Source: Meiothermus rufus DSM 22234 (lineage in GTDB: Bacteria; Deinococcota; Deinococci; Deinococcales; Thermaceae). From it: a stretch of DNA of 58,685 nucleotides. The notes below the pieces were generated by a model, which ran no database searches, was not told the DNA's origin, and saw only the letters and a list, made by a program, of their open reading frames with translations. Where the stretch lies: positions 1 to 58,685 of the forward strand of contig NZ_AUHY01000013.1 of the NCBI RefSeq assembly GCF_000423425.1, in the 5' to 3' direction. The first letter of the stretch is position 1. Every line of letters starts with the position of its first letter. Of this stretch, positions 45,665 to 55,886 are shown piece by piece. The translations under genes and the position numbers were made by a program.

Positions 45665-48600
45665 CTAGCGCACCTGCACCCGGTAGAAGAAATACCCCTC
45701 CTCACCAGGCAGAAGGGCCGGGGCCGGGCCTGTCCCATCAGGATGAGGCGCAGTGTTCAAAGCGCAGTAGGCCGCCAGGTTGAGGCTGATGGTGCTGGTT
45801 AGGCCCAGGTCAGGGTACACGGTGGTGCCATTGGGGCAGACCAGGGCCACCTCGCCGCCTCCCCCGTAGGCGTTTTGCACCAGGTCGGTGAAGAAGGGGA
45901 TGGGGTCGAAGAGCACCACGTTGAAGATGGGCTGGCTGCCAATGTTCTGGTAGGCAATCCTGTACTCCAGCACCTCCAATGGCCTCCCTCCGGCGCTGGC
46001 GGCAAAGGGGGTGCCCTGGGTTACGTTGCGCACTTCCTTGGTAAGCCTAAGGGTTCCCATGGCCACCGTAGTCGCGTCTACCAGAGAGCGGGACTCCACT
46101 ACGGAGGCGTTGTTGGTCCACTGCAAACTGGCCTGAAGGGTAGCCATATCCACCCGCCCATCCGGCACCCCCGCCGGAACCACTACCTGCACCTCTAGGG
46201 CGCAGGCTTTGAGGCTACCGTCGGCTTCTCGAGGCCAGGCCGCACCCACGGTGAAGCTAAGGGGTAAGGGAGTAAAGCTTTCCCCAGGGTCCCAGCTTCC
46301 ATTGCAGTTGGCATCGAACCGGGCCTGGTAAGCGAAGCTGGGCGCACCGGCCAGGCTCAGCGCGACGTTCCCCAGGGTTCCAGGCTGGAAGAGGTGGGCG
46401 TAGGTCAGCACCCCAGGGCTGGTGGCCTGGCCCGACTGGTCGGGCCGGAAAGTGCTATGCCGTACCAACCCGAAGTTGCGGGTCAGATTAGCGGGCAGTC
46501 CGCTCGCTGCCCCCAGGCTCACCACCGCCCCAGAGGAGGTGGGACTAGTGGCCGCGCTCCAGCTGGTGACCGGTGTGGCCGCGCTCCCATCGTTCCAGCC
46601 CGTGGCCGGGCGCGCGGGGTGGGAGAGGGTTACGCTTCCCCAGGCGTAGGGGATCCAAAGGAGGTAATTGCCGTTCCCGTCCGTGGTGGCGGTACGGGTG
46701 TTCGTACCGTCTGTGGCCGCGAGGGTTACCCCACCCCCACCCCGCTCGGTTCCATCCTGAAGGGCGTTATTAGGGATGCCCCCTCCTTCCCCGTCGTCGT
46801 AGAAGACCCTACCGCTAAGCCGGGTACCGCGGAAAAGACCAAAATCCTGCCCGGTCAGGTTGCTATTCAAAGTCAGGCTACGCACTCCACCCGTGGGGTG
46901 GATAAAGTGCCAGCTGGAGGGCGGGTTGGGCGTGGTATCGGCAGGGTTGTTGTTATCGTCCACAATAAGGGTGTAGCTGCCAGGGGCCAGGTTGGGGAAG
47001 CTGTAGGCCCCAGTGCCGGGGTTGACCGTAGTCACCTGAACCATACTTCCCCCCTGCAAGAGCTTCACATAAACCGTAACCCCGCTGCTCCAGTCCTCGC
47101 CCCCGTCGCGCACGCTGTTGGGCTGGAGGTCGTGGTAGACGAAGCCGGAAAGGGTATACCCCACCACCGTCGAGCTAACCGAGACCGAGGCGCTTTGGCT
47201 GAAGCTAGTACCCAGGGTCTGGCTGTTGTAGCTGATCTGGGCGGTGTTGGTGAGGGTCTGCCCCGCTGCACTGGGGAGCACCTGCACCCGGAAGCGCACC
47301 GTGGCCCCCTGGGTTGGCGGGATAAGGCCGCCCGAGGTGGCGTTGGCCCCTACCCCTAAGCGGAAACGCACCCGGTTGTTGGCGCTATCGTACTCGGCGA
47401 TGTCGTCCCCAGGCGTATCGGACATGGAGCCAGTGGGAGCGGTTGCCGCATTGGAAACCACCACCAGACTGCCCGGCACGTACTGGGTGTGGGCCGGAAT
47501 GGGATCGGTGAGCACCACGTTGGTGGCCCCGTCCAGACCAATGTTGGTGAAGCTTAAGGTGTATTCCAGGATATCCCCCAGCAGGACATCCCCCCCGTTC
47601 AGGTCCTGGACGGTTTTGGTAAAAGTGGTAATCAGGTCGGGGACGTAGAGGTCAATCTGGAAGGTCAGAACGGTGGGAAAGTACACATCCTGGGTACTGG
47701 TGAACTGGAGGGTGGCACTGGTGGCCCCGTTGGGAATGCGGCCCGTGGCGTCTACGATATCGGCATCCACCGCCATCTGGTTGATGTAGTCGGGGGTTTT
47801 GCTGCTGAAGCGGGTTCCCAGGAGAGACACCGAGGAGTTAAAGAAGTTGTTGGCGGGGTTCTGGCCGTCGCTAAGGGCACTACCGTTGAGCAGAAGCTGG
47901 TCACCATTAATCCCGCCATCTCCTTCGAAGGCCACCGCTCCAACCCGGGCATTCACGCTACCAAAATAGGGGGCCAGAAAGCCGGAAGGGGTGATGGTCA
48001 CCGGGTTGCCACTGCTAACTACGGCCAGCCCATCGTAGACCACCAGATTGCGCAGGGACTGGGCGGTGTCGCGGTAGACCACCACCAGGCTCCAGCCGGC
48101 GTAGAACCCCAGGCCGTCGTTTCCCGTGGCGGCCAGAATCCCCCCCACCCAGTAGGTGCCGTTGCCCGCAGCCTGCACCAGGCTGGTCAGGTCGGCAAAG
48201 GCAGTATAGGGGCGGCTTGTATTGGTGCCCTGGGTCGTAATGGTGCCCAGTAAGGTGCCGCTGATGCTCTGGTAACTGCCGCTGCCGGGGGGTTTGACGG
48301 AAATTTGATTGCGTCCAGCCGCGTTTTCACCAGCCCGCGCCCCCCAGTACAGCCTGGCAAAGAGTATCTGGCTGCCTGCGGGCAGGCTCAGGGTGGCGCT
48401 AGAGGAACCGCCCCGCCCAGTGGGCCAGGCTGGGGCGCTGGCATCGGCATTGAAAAAACGCATGGAGCGGGTTGTGTCTAATTGGTTCGATGAGGTAAGA
48501 ATCGTATTGTTCGCCGCAGGGTTATTCATCACCGCAGAATCGCAAGCTGTATTGGTGGCATTCGGATAGCACATGAGGGTGTTGGCTATCAGGGTGATGG

Positions 48601-48700
48601 CCCCCCGGTCGTTGGTCTGGTAGCGAATGGCAAAGGGGGTGACCACCTGGGCGAAGGCCAAACTAGAAAAGAGCAGAAGGGCCAGTGCGCGTTTCACCAT
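45665..48700 (-). CDS. Secreted DUF11/SdrD-B-like repeat surface protein
   Basis: A 1011-residue exported protein: signal peptide 1-18 (MVKRALALLLFSSLAFA), an N-terminal domain (about 20-390) with LFARLYWGAR and GLGFYAGWSLVVVYRD, then DUF11 units (ILEYTLSFTNIGLDGATNVVLTDPIPAHTQYVPGS with FRVQV at the end). Two prealbumin/SdrD-B-like folds follow (LSGFVYHDLQPNSVRDGGED; LSGRVFYDDGEGGG), and a last DUF11 ends FFYRVQVR. A calcium-loop-like DANCNGSWDPGE is present. No LPxTG or anchor helix was seen. The ATG overlaps the stop of the barrel gene (ATGGTGA), so it is translationally coupled; longer frames are rejected. Role unknown. Confidence 0.85.
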   Translation of the reverse strand: MVKRALALLLFSSLAFAQVVTPFAIRYQTNDRGAITLIANTLMCYPNATNTACDSAVMNNPAANNTILTSSNQLDTTRSMRFFNADASAPAWPTGRGGSSSATLSLPAGSQILFARLYWGARAGENAAGRNQISVKPPGSGSYQSISGTLLGTITTQGTNTSRPYTAFADLTSLVQAAGNGTYWVGGILAATGNDGLGFYAGWSLVVVYRDTAQSLRNLVVYDGLAVVSSGNPVTITPSGFLAPYFGSVNARVGAVAFEGDGGINGDQLLLNGSALSDGQNPANNFFNSSVSLLGTRFSSKTPDYINQMAVDADIVDATGRIPNGATSATLQFTSTQDVYFPTVLTFQIDLYVPDLITTFTKTVQDLNGGDVLLGDILEYTLSFTNIGLDGATNVVLTDPIPAHTQYVPGSLVVVSNAATAPTGSMSDTPGDDIAEYDSANNRVRFRLGVGANATSGGLIPPTQGATVRFRVQVLPSAAGQTLTNTAQISYNSQTLGTSFSQSASVSVSSTVVGYTLSGFVYHDLQPNSVRDGGEDWSSGVTVYVKLLQGGSMVQVTTVNPGTGAYSFPNLAPGSYTLIVDDNNNPADTTPNPPSSWHFIHPTGGVRSLTLNSNLTGQDFGLFRGTRLSGRVFYDDGEGGGIPNNALQDGTERGGGGVTLAATDGTNTRTATTDGNGNYLLWIPYAWGSVTLSHPARPATGWNDGSAATPVTSWSAATSPTSSGAVVSLGAASGLPANLTRNFGLVRHSTFRPDQSGQATSPGVLTYAHLFQPGTLGNVALSLAGAPSFAYQARFDANCNGSWDPGESFTPLPLSFTVGAAWPREADGSLKACALEVQVVVPAGVPDGRVDMATLQASLQWTNNASVVESRSLVDATTVAMGTLRLTKEVRNVTQGTPFAASAGGRPLEVLEYRIAYQNIGSQPIFNVVLFDPIPFFTDLVQNAYGGGGEVALVCPNGTTVYPDLGLTSTISLNLAAYCALNTAPHPDGTGPAPALLPGEEGYFFYRVQVR

Positions 48701-51700
48701 CCACCTCCCAGGAAGTCGAGGCGCAGATACAAGCCGGGGGCGGTATCGGGGGTGAGGCCGGTAAAGCCGCCGAAGGTGTAGCCCAGGTTGAGCCACAGGC
48801 CCTCCAGCAGGCGGAAGCTGGCCTCGAGGGCCAGGGCCGTGGCCTCGGTCTGGGTGCCGGGCTGGAACTGGTAGTAGGCCGCCGCCCCCAGGCCCAGCCA
48901 CTCGGTAAAGTAATAGTTCACCCCCAGACCAAGCTGGTAGGTGTGGCCCGCCGGGTCGTCCAGCATGAGCCGGTAGGCCAGGCTGGGGCGGAGTTGGAAC
49001 GAGAGGCCAGGGTGGTAGCTGGTGGCCAGGGCCCCCTCGAGGGTGCGCGCCTCCCCGCTTTGCAGGCGGTGGTAGGAGAGCAGCGAGACCTCGCGGCCCC
49101 GCAGGGCATAGGCCAGGGTGAAGCGGCCCTCGGGGGAGGGCAAAAGCTGGTAGGTGGCGTCAAAGGAGAGGGTTTGCTGGGCGTCGAGCTGGCCCGAAGC
49201 CCCGGCCCGCACCACCACCTTGGGCTCTCTTGCCAAAGCGGTCTCGCCGCCTAGCGTAGCGGTGAAGCCCTCGGCCTGGTAGCGCAGGGCCAGGCCAAAA
49301 GCGGCCTGATCTGCGCCGCTGGCGAGGCTGCGCTCGTAGCCGGCGCTGGCGTTCAGGCTCCAGTGGGCGTCCAAGGGGAGCGGGGCCTCGAGGCCAAAGC
49401 GGGCCCGGTTGCCCTCTCCGCTCACCCCGGGAAGCTGGTAGGAGAGGGCCAGGTTGGCCGCCCCCAGCTTCTGCTTGAGGCCCAGGGTGCCGGCAAAACC
49501 CAGCCCCCAGGTCTGGAGCAGATCGGCCTCGGCCATCAGGTTGGCATCGAAGGTATAGCGGGCGCTCAACCGGGTGGTGGCACTGGCAGCCAGGCTAAAG
49601 GGCTGGGCGTGGGTTAGCTCGCTTTTGAAGGAACCTTCCTGGAGGATGAGCCGCCCCAGGGCGCTGGTGGCGGCGTTTTCCCAGGTGTAGCCCAGCCCCG
49701 CCCCGATGGAGAAGGCCGGGCTCAGGCGGCGGATATACAAAAGGCCGGTGCGGTTGGTCTCGCTGGCCTGGTGCTCCAGGGCAAGCCTATCGGCCTCGCT
49801 CAGCCGGTAGCTCAGGCGGCCCTGGCCCTGGAGCCTATTTTCGTAGGACAGGCTGGCGCTGGACTCCAAAGCCCCGCTTTGGCCGGAGACCTCGAGGCCA
49901 AACCGCCCTTGGGGTTGGCTGGCCATCTGGCTATAGCTGACCTTCAGGCCAAAGCCCGCCCCCTGGTAGGTGGCCTCGGCCCCGTAGCGCCAGGCCTCGC
50001 TCGGCAGGAGGGCGGCCCCTGCGGCCAGGCTGAAATCGCCCAGCCTCAGGCGGGCCCCCAGCCCGTACCCCAGCTCCCGCGCCCCGCCCAGCGGGGCATA
50101 GACCACCCGCAGCCGCACCGGCTGGAAGTCGGAGGTAGTAGGCCAGAGGGGCTGGGCCAGGGTGAGGGTGCCGCTGGGGGCATCCAGCACGTAGTCCTTG
50201 AGGCGCTCGAGGCGCACTTCCTGCGGGCCAATCTGCAAATACACCTGCTCGCTCCCCGCTTCGGCAGGCCCGGAGAGCTTGTAGAAGCGGGTACCATCGG
50301 GCAGGATCAGGTCGGTTTTGCTGTTTGTCGGCACAAAGCCCACGAAGCCCCGCAGCGCCAGGTCGCCCCGGGTTTCCAGGCGCAAAGCGGTGGCCTGGGG
50401 CAGCCCGCTTACCCCGAAGACGCCGAGCCCATCGGCGTAGTAGCCCAGGCTGAAGCGGGCGTCGTCATAGCGCAGGGCTACGGGCTCGTCGGAGCGCAAA
50501 GGCAGGGTGGGCTCATTGCCCGCTCCGGTGAGGGGGAAGCGCCCGGTAGGGTCGGGCTCCTGCCGCAGGCCGCTTTTCACCTCGGGCTGGCCCTGGCTAT
50601 AGCGCAGTGCACCATCCAAAGCCCCACGCAACACCCCCTCCCCCAGGGGGGCTTCCAGGTAACCCCGCCCCAGGCCAAACCCCTCTATGCCCTCGCCCAG
50701 GCGGACGCCCAGGCTGCCCTGGAACTGCCACAGCCGGTTTTGCTGCCCTACCACAAAGAACTCGGCCTCCTGAACTAGCTCGCCAAAGGCCAGCCGCAGG
50801 CGCAAAAGGGTGGGGGTAGGGGTCGGTTTGAGCCGCAGAACTACCCGCCCATCCCGCAAGAGGAGCTGGTAGCCGGAAAGGGTGGGGAAGGCGTCCTCGT
50901 CCAGCGGCTCACCCGAGGTTTCTAGGGTCAGCGGGCCAAAGCCTGAGAGCAAGCCCAGGGCATCCAAGGCCCGCACCTCTAGCTCCAAGGGCGTGCGCCC
51001 ATCGGCCTGCAGGCGCAACGGACGCACCTCCAGCCGGGTGGGGCTGCCGACCAGGAAAACCTCAACCCGGTCGGAGCCTGCCGCGGTCTCCACTTCAATC
51101 AGGTTACGGCCCGGTTGCAGGGGCAGGCCGTAGTACTCCAGCCGCTGGATGCCTGTACCGCTATCGGAGGTGGCCTGGCCTAAATTTTTAGCCTCCACCG
51201 CCTCGCCATTCACGCTCAGGCGGGCCTCCAGGCCCAGCGGCATCTCTAACACCACCCGCGCCTTGTCCACGCGGAACAGGGTGCCCGGCAGGGGCTCCTG
51301 GATAAAGCCCTCGCGCCTTGGCACGACCAGTCCCTGAGCTTTGGCATACTCGGCTTTGCCGATGCGCCCCTTTAGGTAAACCTCCCGCTCCCCCAGCCAA
51401 AGGGTCAGGGTAGGTTCCTCCAAGGCGCCCAGGGCCTCGCGGTGGCGAAGCTGGTAGGTAAGCTCCCCTGTAGCCTGGTAGGGCAGCTCGAAGAAAAGCC
51501 GGCCTTCCGCATCGATCCGGGGATCGGGGATGGGCCTGCCATCCAGGCGGGCCGAGCCGGGTTCGTAGCGGGCCTCCTTGGGCGGAAGGTGGGTGAGCAG
51601 CAGGCCCTGGCCGAATCTGCCGCTGGCCTCGGCCTCTACCCTAAAGTCCAGGCGAACGGTGGAAAGACGCTGAGGCTCCAGGATGGGCAGGGCGGTCAGG

Positions 51701-54207
51701 GTAGCCCTGACCGGGAAGGAGGCCGGGGTATTGCCCACAAAGGCCGCAACCTGGTTTTCCAAGAGGCCCGCCCGGCCCGCCTGGCCTCTGAGTTCAAGCA
51801 CCCGTTCCTCGCCGGGCTGCAAGGTAAAGCGCAGCTCGCCGGGCAGCTCTACTTTTAGCCCTTCATCGGGGGACTCCTGGAGCCGTACCTCGAGGGGGTG
51901 GTCGGTGGGGTTGGCCAGACGGAGGGTGAAACGGGCCTCACCCCCCACCAGTACCCGTGCGGGGGCCACGGTTTTCTCCAGGGGCAGAAGCACCCGGCGC
52001 AGGCGATCCGGGGCGCTGGGGTTGCCCCCGTTGGAGCGGAGATGGGCCAGGAAGCCCCCCTCTGCCGCCGGGCCAAAGCGCACTCGGGCGGTGTAGGTGT
52101 GGGTGGTGGCCTCGCCTGGGGCCAGGGTGCCCATAAAGGCAGGGGGGCTTTCCACCTCGAGCCACTCGGGGTAGGTATCCTCCAGGGTATAGGTGAGCGG
52201 GGCCTGGCCCGCATTGCGCACCATCAGCCTCACCGTCACCTCTTCCCCCGGTACCACTACCCGCCTGTCCAGCGAGCGGGAGAGTTCAGCCAGCGGGCGC
52301 AGCACCTGTACCTCGGCCTGGGCCTGGGCTAAGGTCTCGCCCCGGGCATCCAACAGCCGGGCGGTGTTGGTCAGGGTCGGGGGAGCCTCGGGGCTGAGGC
52401 GGGCGGTCAGCTCAAAGACCCGCTTCTCGCCTGGGGCAAGGGTGAGCGTCTGATCCAGGGGCTCTCCCTCCAAACCCGGGGCCAGGCTGTCCAGAAGCCG
52501 CACCTGGCCCGCTTCGTCGCCGGTGTTTTGTACCACCAGGCGGTAGGCCACCTCGCTGCCCACCGCGGCCCTGGGGGTGAGGGCTTCCTTGCGCAAGGTG
52601 AAGGTGGCCGGCTGGATGATCTGCAAGCTCCCCCGATCCCGCAGGCCCCAGGGGGAAAGATGGCCTTCCACCTGGGGTTCGCCCTTACAAACCGCCTGAA
52701 CCGAAAGGCTAAGGCGTACCGGGCGGTCCTTGCGCAAGGGGGCCACAAGGCGAGGGGCCTCCTGGGCTTCCAAGCAGGGGGGAAGCAACAGCTCAAGCTC
52801 AGCGGGCAGCAGGTTGGGGAAGGCGGTCTCGGCCCAAAGCGTGAGGGTGGCGGTCTCCCCTACGCGCAACAGGGGCTTTTCCACCTCCAACCGAAGCCTG
52901 ACCTCCGGGTAAACCCGGAAGCGCACCCGCTGGGTCTCGCCACTGGCCAGGCTTACCGCGTCCGGCCCTTCGACCCAGGCCCCTTCGATTGGGGTAGCCA
53001 AAGGGTAGCGGCCCGGGGCCACGGTCAGACGGGCTTGGCCCTGGCGCAGCTCCACTGCCTGTTCGCCGACCTGTACCCGTAGGTCAAGGGGTTGTTCGCC
53101 CTCCGGCAGCACCAGCCAGGCCTCTAGCTCGAGGCTGGCCTGGGGCGGCAAGGGCTTTTCCACCACAAAACGAACCTCTCCCCCGGCACAGCCAAAGCGG
53201 GCGGTTCGCTCGTCTATAGCCTCGCCCCCCTGTACCTCGGTGCGCACCAGGCGGTAGCCCTGGGGCAGCTCAGGCAGCCGCACGGTGCGGAGTTTGTCCC
53301 CTTCCTGAAGCAGCGGCAGTGCCAAAGGCTGGCCCTCTCGGTCGACCACCGTGGCCCTGACCGGGCGCGGCGGCACCACCCGGAAAGCCTCTTTTTCCAC
53401 CTCCATACAGGCATCTATCCGCACACCAATGGTGTTCGAGTGCTGGGTTGCCCCCCTGGGCTGGCGGAAACCAAAGACGATGGCGCCCGGCTGTCGGATA
53501 TCGTAGTAGGCCCAGTCCCGGTCGCCCGAGATGCTTCTGGCCTCGAGGCGCCCATCCGGCAGGCGCACCCGGGCTTCCATCTCTTTGGGGCCGTCCTCGT
53601 CGTAGAAGCCCACCCGTAGCGGCAACACCTCGGGGCTTACCTTGAGCACCAGGGGCTCGAGCCACTCAAAGCTGCGATCGTTGAGATTGATTTGACTGGG
53701 GCGGATATCGAAGAGCTGCGAAGTGGGGTCGATTAGAAGCCCCGCCGCCTCCGGCTCACTGGTCTGGATGCGGTAGCGGAAGGCGTTCTTACCCAGGCCG
53801 TAAAACCGGCTCTCGATATGGTACACCCCGGGCTCCACCGGGCCGCGGAAAAAGAGCGCCCAGCGGTGGGGCTCTACCCCGAAGGTTTCCTGGGCCAGCA
53901 CCACCCCATCGCGCACCAGCACAAACTCGGCCCGTAGCTCGCCCTGGCCTTTGTCGTAGCGCTCGTCTCCCAGCTCTTCCTGGCCCTTTAGCCCCCGGCG
54001 GTAATCCGCTGGGTCAAAGCCGGGAGAGTAGATTTGCAGGTTGAGAAGGGTGGGTTTGTGCACCACCACGCTGGCCCGAAGAGCCTGAATCTCCCAGCCC
54101 AGTCGGTCGCCCGGCACGATGCCCAATAGATCGGTGCGGCTTTGCGCCAGGCCCAAAGCCAGGGCCAAAGGCCACAAGAAAAGAAGGAGGCGGGGCCAAA
54201 GGCTCAT
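48694..54207 (-). CDS. Giant DUF11/CARDB-repeat outer-membrane beta-barrel protein
   Basis: A protein of 1837 residues, the longest in the window. Signal peptide 1-21 (LLLFLWPLALALGLA). Then about 1200 residues of Ig-like modules (ATFTLRKEALTPRAAVGSEV, YRLVVQNTGDEAGQVRLLDSL, VTVRLMVRNAGQAPLTYTLED and others) and a C-terminal region of about 500-550 residues of short alternating amphipathic strands with Gly/Tyr turns (AYRLMLDDPAGHTYQLGLGV, YTFGGFTGLTPDTAPGLYLRL). It ends in Trp, as outer-membrane barrels end in an aromatic residue. This predicts a surface or periplasm-facing stalk on a large barrel, perhaps a secretion or anchoring pore for its neighbours. Starts in overlap (ATGA) with the 512-residue DUF11 gene. 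No named family recognised. Confidence 0.8.
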   Translation of the reverse strand: MSLWPRLLLFLWPLALALGLAQSRTDLLGIVPGDRLGWEIQALRASVVVHKPTLLNLQIYSPGFDPADYRRGLKGQEELGDERYDKGQGELRAEFVLVRDGVVLAQETFGVEPHRWALFFRGPVEPGVYHIESRFYGLGKNAFRYRIQTSEPEAAGLLIDPTSQLFDIRPSQINLNDRSFEWLEPLVLKVSPEVLPLRVGFYDEDGPKEMEARVRLPDGRLEARSISGDRDWAYYDIRQPGAIVFGFRQPRGATQHSNTIGVRIDACMEVEKEAFRVVPPRPVRATVVDREGQPLALPLLQEGDKLRTVRLPELPQGYRLVRTEVQGGEAIDERTARFGCAGGEVRFVVEKPLPPQASLELEAWLVLPEGEQPLDLRVQVGEQAVELRQGQARLTVAPGRYPLATPIEGAWVEGPDAVSLASGETQRVRFRVYPEVRLRLEVEKPLLRVGETATLTLWAETAFPNLLPAELELLLPPCLEAQEAPRLVAPLRKDRPVRLSLSVQAVCKGEPQVEGHLSPWGLRDRGSLQIIQPATFTLRKEALTPRAAVGSEVAYRLVVQNTGDEAGQVRLLDSLAPGLEGEPLDQTLTLAPGEKRVFELTARLSPEAPPTLTNTARLLDARGETLAQAQAEVQVLRPLAELSRSLDRRVVVPGEEVTVRLMVRNAGQAPLTYTLEDTYPEWLEVESPPAFMGTLAPGEATTHTYTARVRFGPAAEGGFLAHLRSNGGNPSAPDRLRRVLLPLEKTVAPARVLVGGEARFTLRLANPTDHPLEVRLQESPDEGLKVELPGELRFTLQPGEERVLELRGQAGRAGLLENQVAAFVGNTPASFPVRATLTALPILEPQRLSTVRLDFRVEAEASGRFGQGLLLTHLPPKEARYEPGSARLDGRPIPDPRIDAEGRLFFELPYQATGELTYQLRHREALGALEEPTLTLWLGEREVYLKGRIGKAEYAKAQGLVVPRREGFIQEPLPGTLFRVDKARVVLEMPLGLEARLSVNGEAVEAKNLGQATSDSGTGIQRLEYYGLPLQPGRNLIEVETAAGSDRVEVFLVGSPTRLEVRPLRLQADGRTPLELEVRALDALGLLSGFGPLTLETSGEPLDEDAFPTLSGYQLLLRDGRVVLRLKPTPTPTLLRLRLAFGELVQEAEFFVVGQQNRLWQFQGSLGVRLGEGIEGFGLGRGYLEAPLGEGVLRGALDGALRYSQGQPEVKSGLRQEPDPTGRFPLTGAGNEPTLPLRSDEPVALRYDDARFSLGYYADGLGVFGVSGLPQATALRLETRGDLALRGFVGFVPTNSKTDLILPDGTRFYKLSGPAEAGSEQVYLQIGPQEVRLERLKDYVLDAPSGTLTLAQPLWPTTSDFQPVRLRVVYAPLGGARELGYGLGARLRLGDFSLAAGAALLPSEAWRYGAEATYQGAGFGLKVSYSQMASQPQGRFGLEVSGQSGALESSASLSYENRLQGQGRLSYRLSEADRLALEHQASETNRTGLLYIRRLSPAFSIGAGLGYTWENAATSALGRLILQEGSFKSELTHAQPFSLAASATTRLSARYTFDANLMAEADLLQTWGLGFAGTLGLKQKLGAANLALSYQLPGVSGEGNRARFGLEAPLPLDAHWSLNASAGYERSLASGADQAAFGLALRYQAEGFTATLGGETALAREPKVVVRAGASGQLDAQQTLSFDATYQLLPSPEGRFTLAYALRGREVSLLSYHRLQSGEARTLEGALATSYHPGLSFQLRPSLAYRLMLDDPAGHTYQLGLGVNYYFTEWLGLGAAAYYQFQPGTQTEATALALEASFRLLEGLWLNLGYTFGGFTGLTPDTAPGLYLRLDFLGGGW

Positions 54208-55742
54208 GGGTACCTCCAGCGCACCTGGGGGTCGGTGAGGAAGGCGGGCCCGGGAAGGTCGTAGATGAGGGTTTCCTGCCCCTCAAAGCGTTCGAAGCGG
54301 AAGACCCGTTCTCCCCCCTGGGGCAGCGGGTCGGTGAGGGTCAGCTCGGGGAGGGCCTCGAGGCTCTTTAGCTCGAGCACCACCCGCACCCCTTGCGGCA
54401 GGGGGAGGAGCTTCTTACGCACGGTCAAGGGGCCAAAGGTCAGGGTGGTCTCCCGTAGGGCCTGCACCAGGCCCTCGGGCGGCTCGAGGGGGAAGTCGCT
54501 TTGGGTCAGGCCCTCCACCCAGACCCGGTGGTGGTAGCCCTCCCCCTGGGCCCCGGGATGGGGCCGGGGCTTGAAGGGGGCCGAGGCCAGCTCCAGTAGG
54601 AGCGCCCACCACCCCCCCACCATGTTGCGGAAGCCATACCGCCCCTCGGCATCGGTGGTGGCTTGTAGCCCATTGCCCAAAACCACCCGGGCCCCCGGCA
54701 ACGGCACATCCACCCCAGGGGTATACCGTCCGTCGCGGTCGACATCGAGGAAGACCCGGCCCACCAGGTTGTGCGGCGGGATAAACACCCCTGGCTCCAA
54801 GCGCACCAGGGCCGAGGCCCGGGCCAGCACCCGGAACTGGGCCCCTTCTATCCCGGTGGCCTGGGCAACATTCTCCAGAAGGTCACCTCCCCCGGAACCG
54901 ATGCGCATCTGGTAACGCACCACCAGGCGCTGCCCGGGGTCTAGCCGCAGGTTCTCCCAGACCAGCCGCCCATCCTGCACCGTTGGCTCGGCGGAGCTGG
55001 CCGTTCCCGGCAGGTAGACCAGGCCGGGGTCGGGGGTGTCTTCCAGCCGGATCAGGGCCTCTTCCTCGCCCGTGTTGATCAGGGTGATGGTATAGGTCAA
55101 CCGGTCGCCCGGTCTGGCCCGCGAGGGGCTTACCTCCTTGAGTAACATAACCTGGTAAGGCTTGCGCACTACCAGCCGGCTATAGTTGTCCGCATCCTGG
55201 CTTCCATCCGGGCAGGTGGCCGTCGGACTAAGGTGTAGCACCCCGCTGGCCCCCAGGGGAATGCCTACCTCTACCAGGATTTGCAGGCTCTGGCCCGGGC
55301 CGAGGGTGGCCTGGGTCAGGCCGGGCTCCCCCGGGTCAAGCTGCCCGTTTTCATTGAGGTCGTGATAGAAGGCCACGTTGCTGGGCGTCCAGGGCGCGGT
55401 GTCCCGCTGCCAGCCCAGGGCCAGGGTAAAGCTCGCGTTGCCCAGGTTGGCGAGCTGGTAGGCCAGGTACACCCTCTGCCCGGGAAACCCTCGAACCACA
55501 TAGGCGGGCACGTCGGGCGTACCGTTGGGGGTGACGGAGGGCACGCAAACCGCCTGCACCACGGTCTCCACCGGATTGGAAGAGGCTACCGGCACACCGC
55601 CTACAAACCCGATGGCCTGGTTGCGGATCACCGTACCCGCAGGGGTCGGTTGAGCCCAGGCCAGGCTGAGGGAAAAAAGCAGCGCCCCGCCAAAGCACCC
55701 GTGCAAAATTCGAGGCCAAATATGGGTTGGCAGGGAAAACAT
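54204..55742 (-). CDS. Secreted DUF11 repeat protein
   Basis: An exported 512-residue protein. Signal peptide about 1-30, cleaved after LSLAWA before QPTPAGT, then an N-terminal domain shared with the 898-residue protein upstream (about 170 residues, with the Ca-loop-like DLNENGQLDPGE), a DUF11 unit (SRARPGDRLTYTITLINTGEEEALIRLED), an SdrD-B-like fold (LVGRVFLDVDRDGRYTPG) and a C-terminal strand-rich domain. I chose ATG 55742, 7 nt below a TAACAT box. An alternative GTG at 55826 has a good SD (AAGGAG, 5 nt) and adds 28 residues, but it lies in a stem-loop. Coupled to the barrel gene by an ATGA overlap. Confidence 0.82.
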   Translation of the reverse strand: MFSLPTHIWPRILHGCFGGALLFSLSLAWAQPTPAGTVIRNQAIGFVGGVPVASSNPVETVVQAVCVPSVTPNGTPDVPAYVVRGFPGQRVYLAYQLANLGNASFTLALGWQRDTAPWTPSNVAFYHDLNENGQLDPGEPGLTQATLGPGQSLQILVEVGIPLGASGVLHLSPTATCPDGSQDADNYSRLVVRKPYQVMLLKEVSPSRARPGDRLTYTITLINTGEEEALIRLEDTPDPGLVYLPGTASSAEPTVQDGRLVWENLRLDPGQRLVVRYQMRIGSGGGDLLENVAQATGIEGAQFRVLARASALVRLEPGVFIPPHNLVGRVFLDVDRDGRYTPGVDVPLPGARVVLGNGLQATTDAEGRYGFRNMVGGWWALLLELASAPFKPRPHPGAQGEGYHHRVWVEGLTQSDFPLEPPEGLVQALRETTLTFGPLTVRKKLLPLPQGVRVVLELKSLEALPELTLTDPLPQGGERVFRFERFEGQETLIYDLPGPAFLTDPQVRWRYP

Positions 55743-55779
55743 GGCTCTAATGTTATTAATGACTCTTACGAAAAAGAGA

Positions 55780-55827
55780 AGTGCGAGAGCCGACGGGTTC
55801 ATTGCTAAGCTCACCGACTCTCGCACT
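55780..55827 (-). terminator. Hairpin with U-rich tail before the 512-residue DUF11 gene
   Basis: On the mRNA strand AGTGCGAGAG (55827-55818) pairs perfectly with CTCTCGCACT (55789-55780) around a 28-nt loop, followed by TCTCTTTTT. It could be the terminator of the upstream gene or an attenuator; it also buries the alternative GTG start. Confidence 0.6.
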
Positions 55828-55854
55828 GTAGCTCCTTACTCCTTTGGGTTCCAT

Positions 55855-55886
55855 TGTGGCCCGTCCCTCAAAGGGGGCGGGCCACA
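55855..55886 (-). terminator. Strong GC hairpin directly after the 898-residue surface gene
   Basis: TGTGGCCCG / CGGGCCACA, 9 bp, extended by CCC/GGG with a short loop, starts 7 nt after the stop codon. No U-tract follows, so it may stabilise the mRNA end or pause transcription. Confidence 0.65.

Noticed and set aside
46394-47359. Long plus-strand frame of 321 codons inside the 1011-residue surface gene
   Set aside because: It is antisense to a gene with signal peptide and recognisable domains; its translation is low-complexity Gly/Arg/Pro/Ala typical of GC-rich shadow frames.
55780-55827. 10-bp inverted repeat considered as a CRISPR repeat or integration site
   Set aside because: A single copy, with a U-rich tail on the transcript strand and no spacers; a terminator or attenuator explains it.
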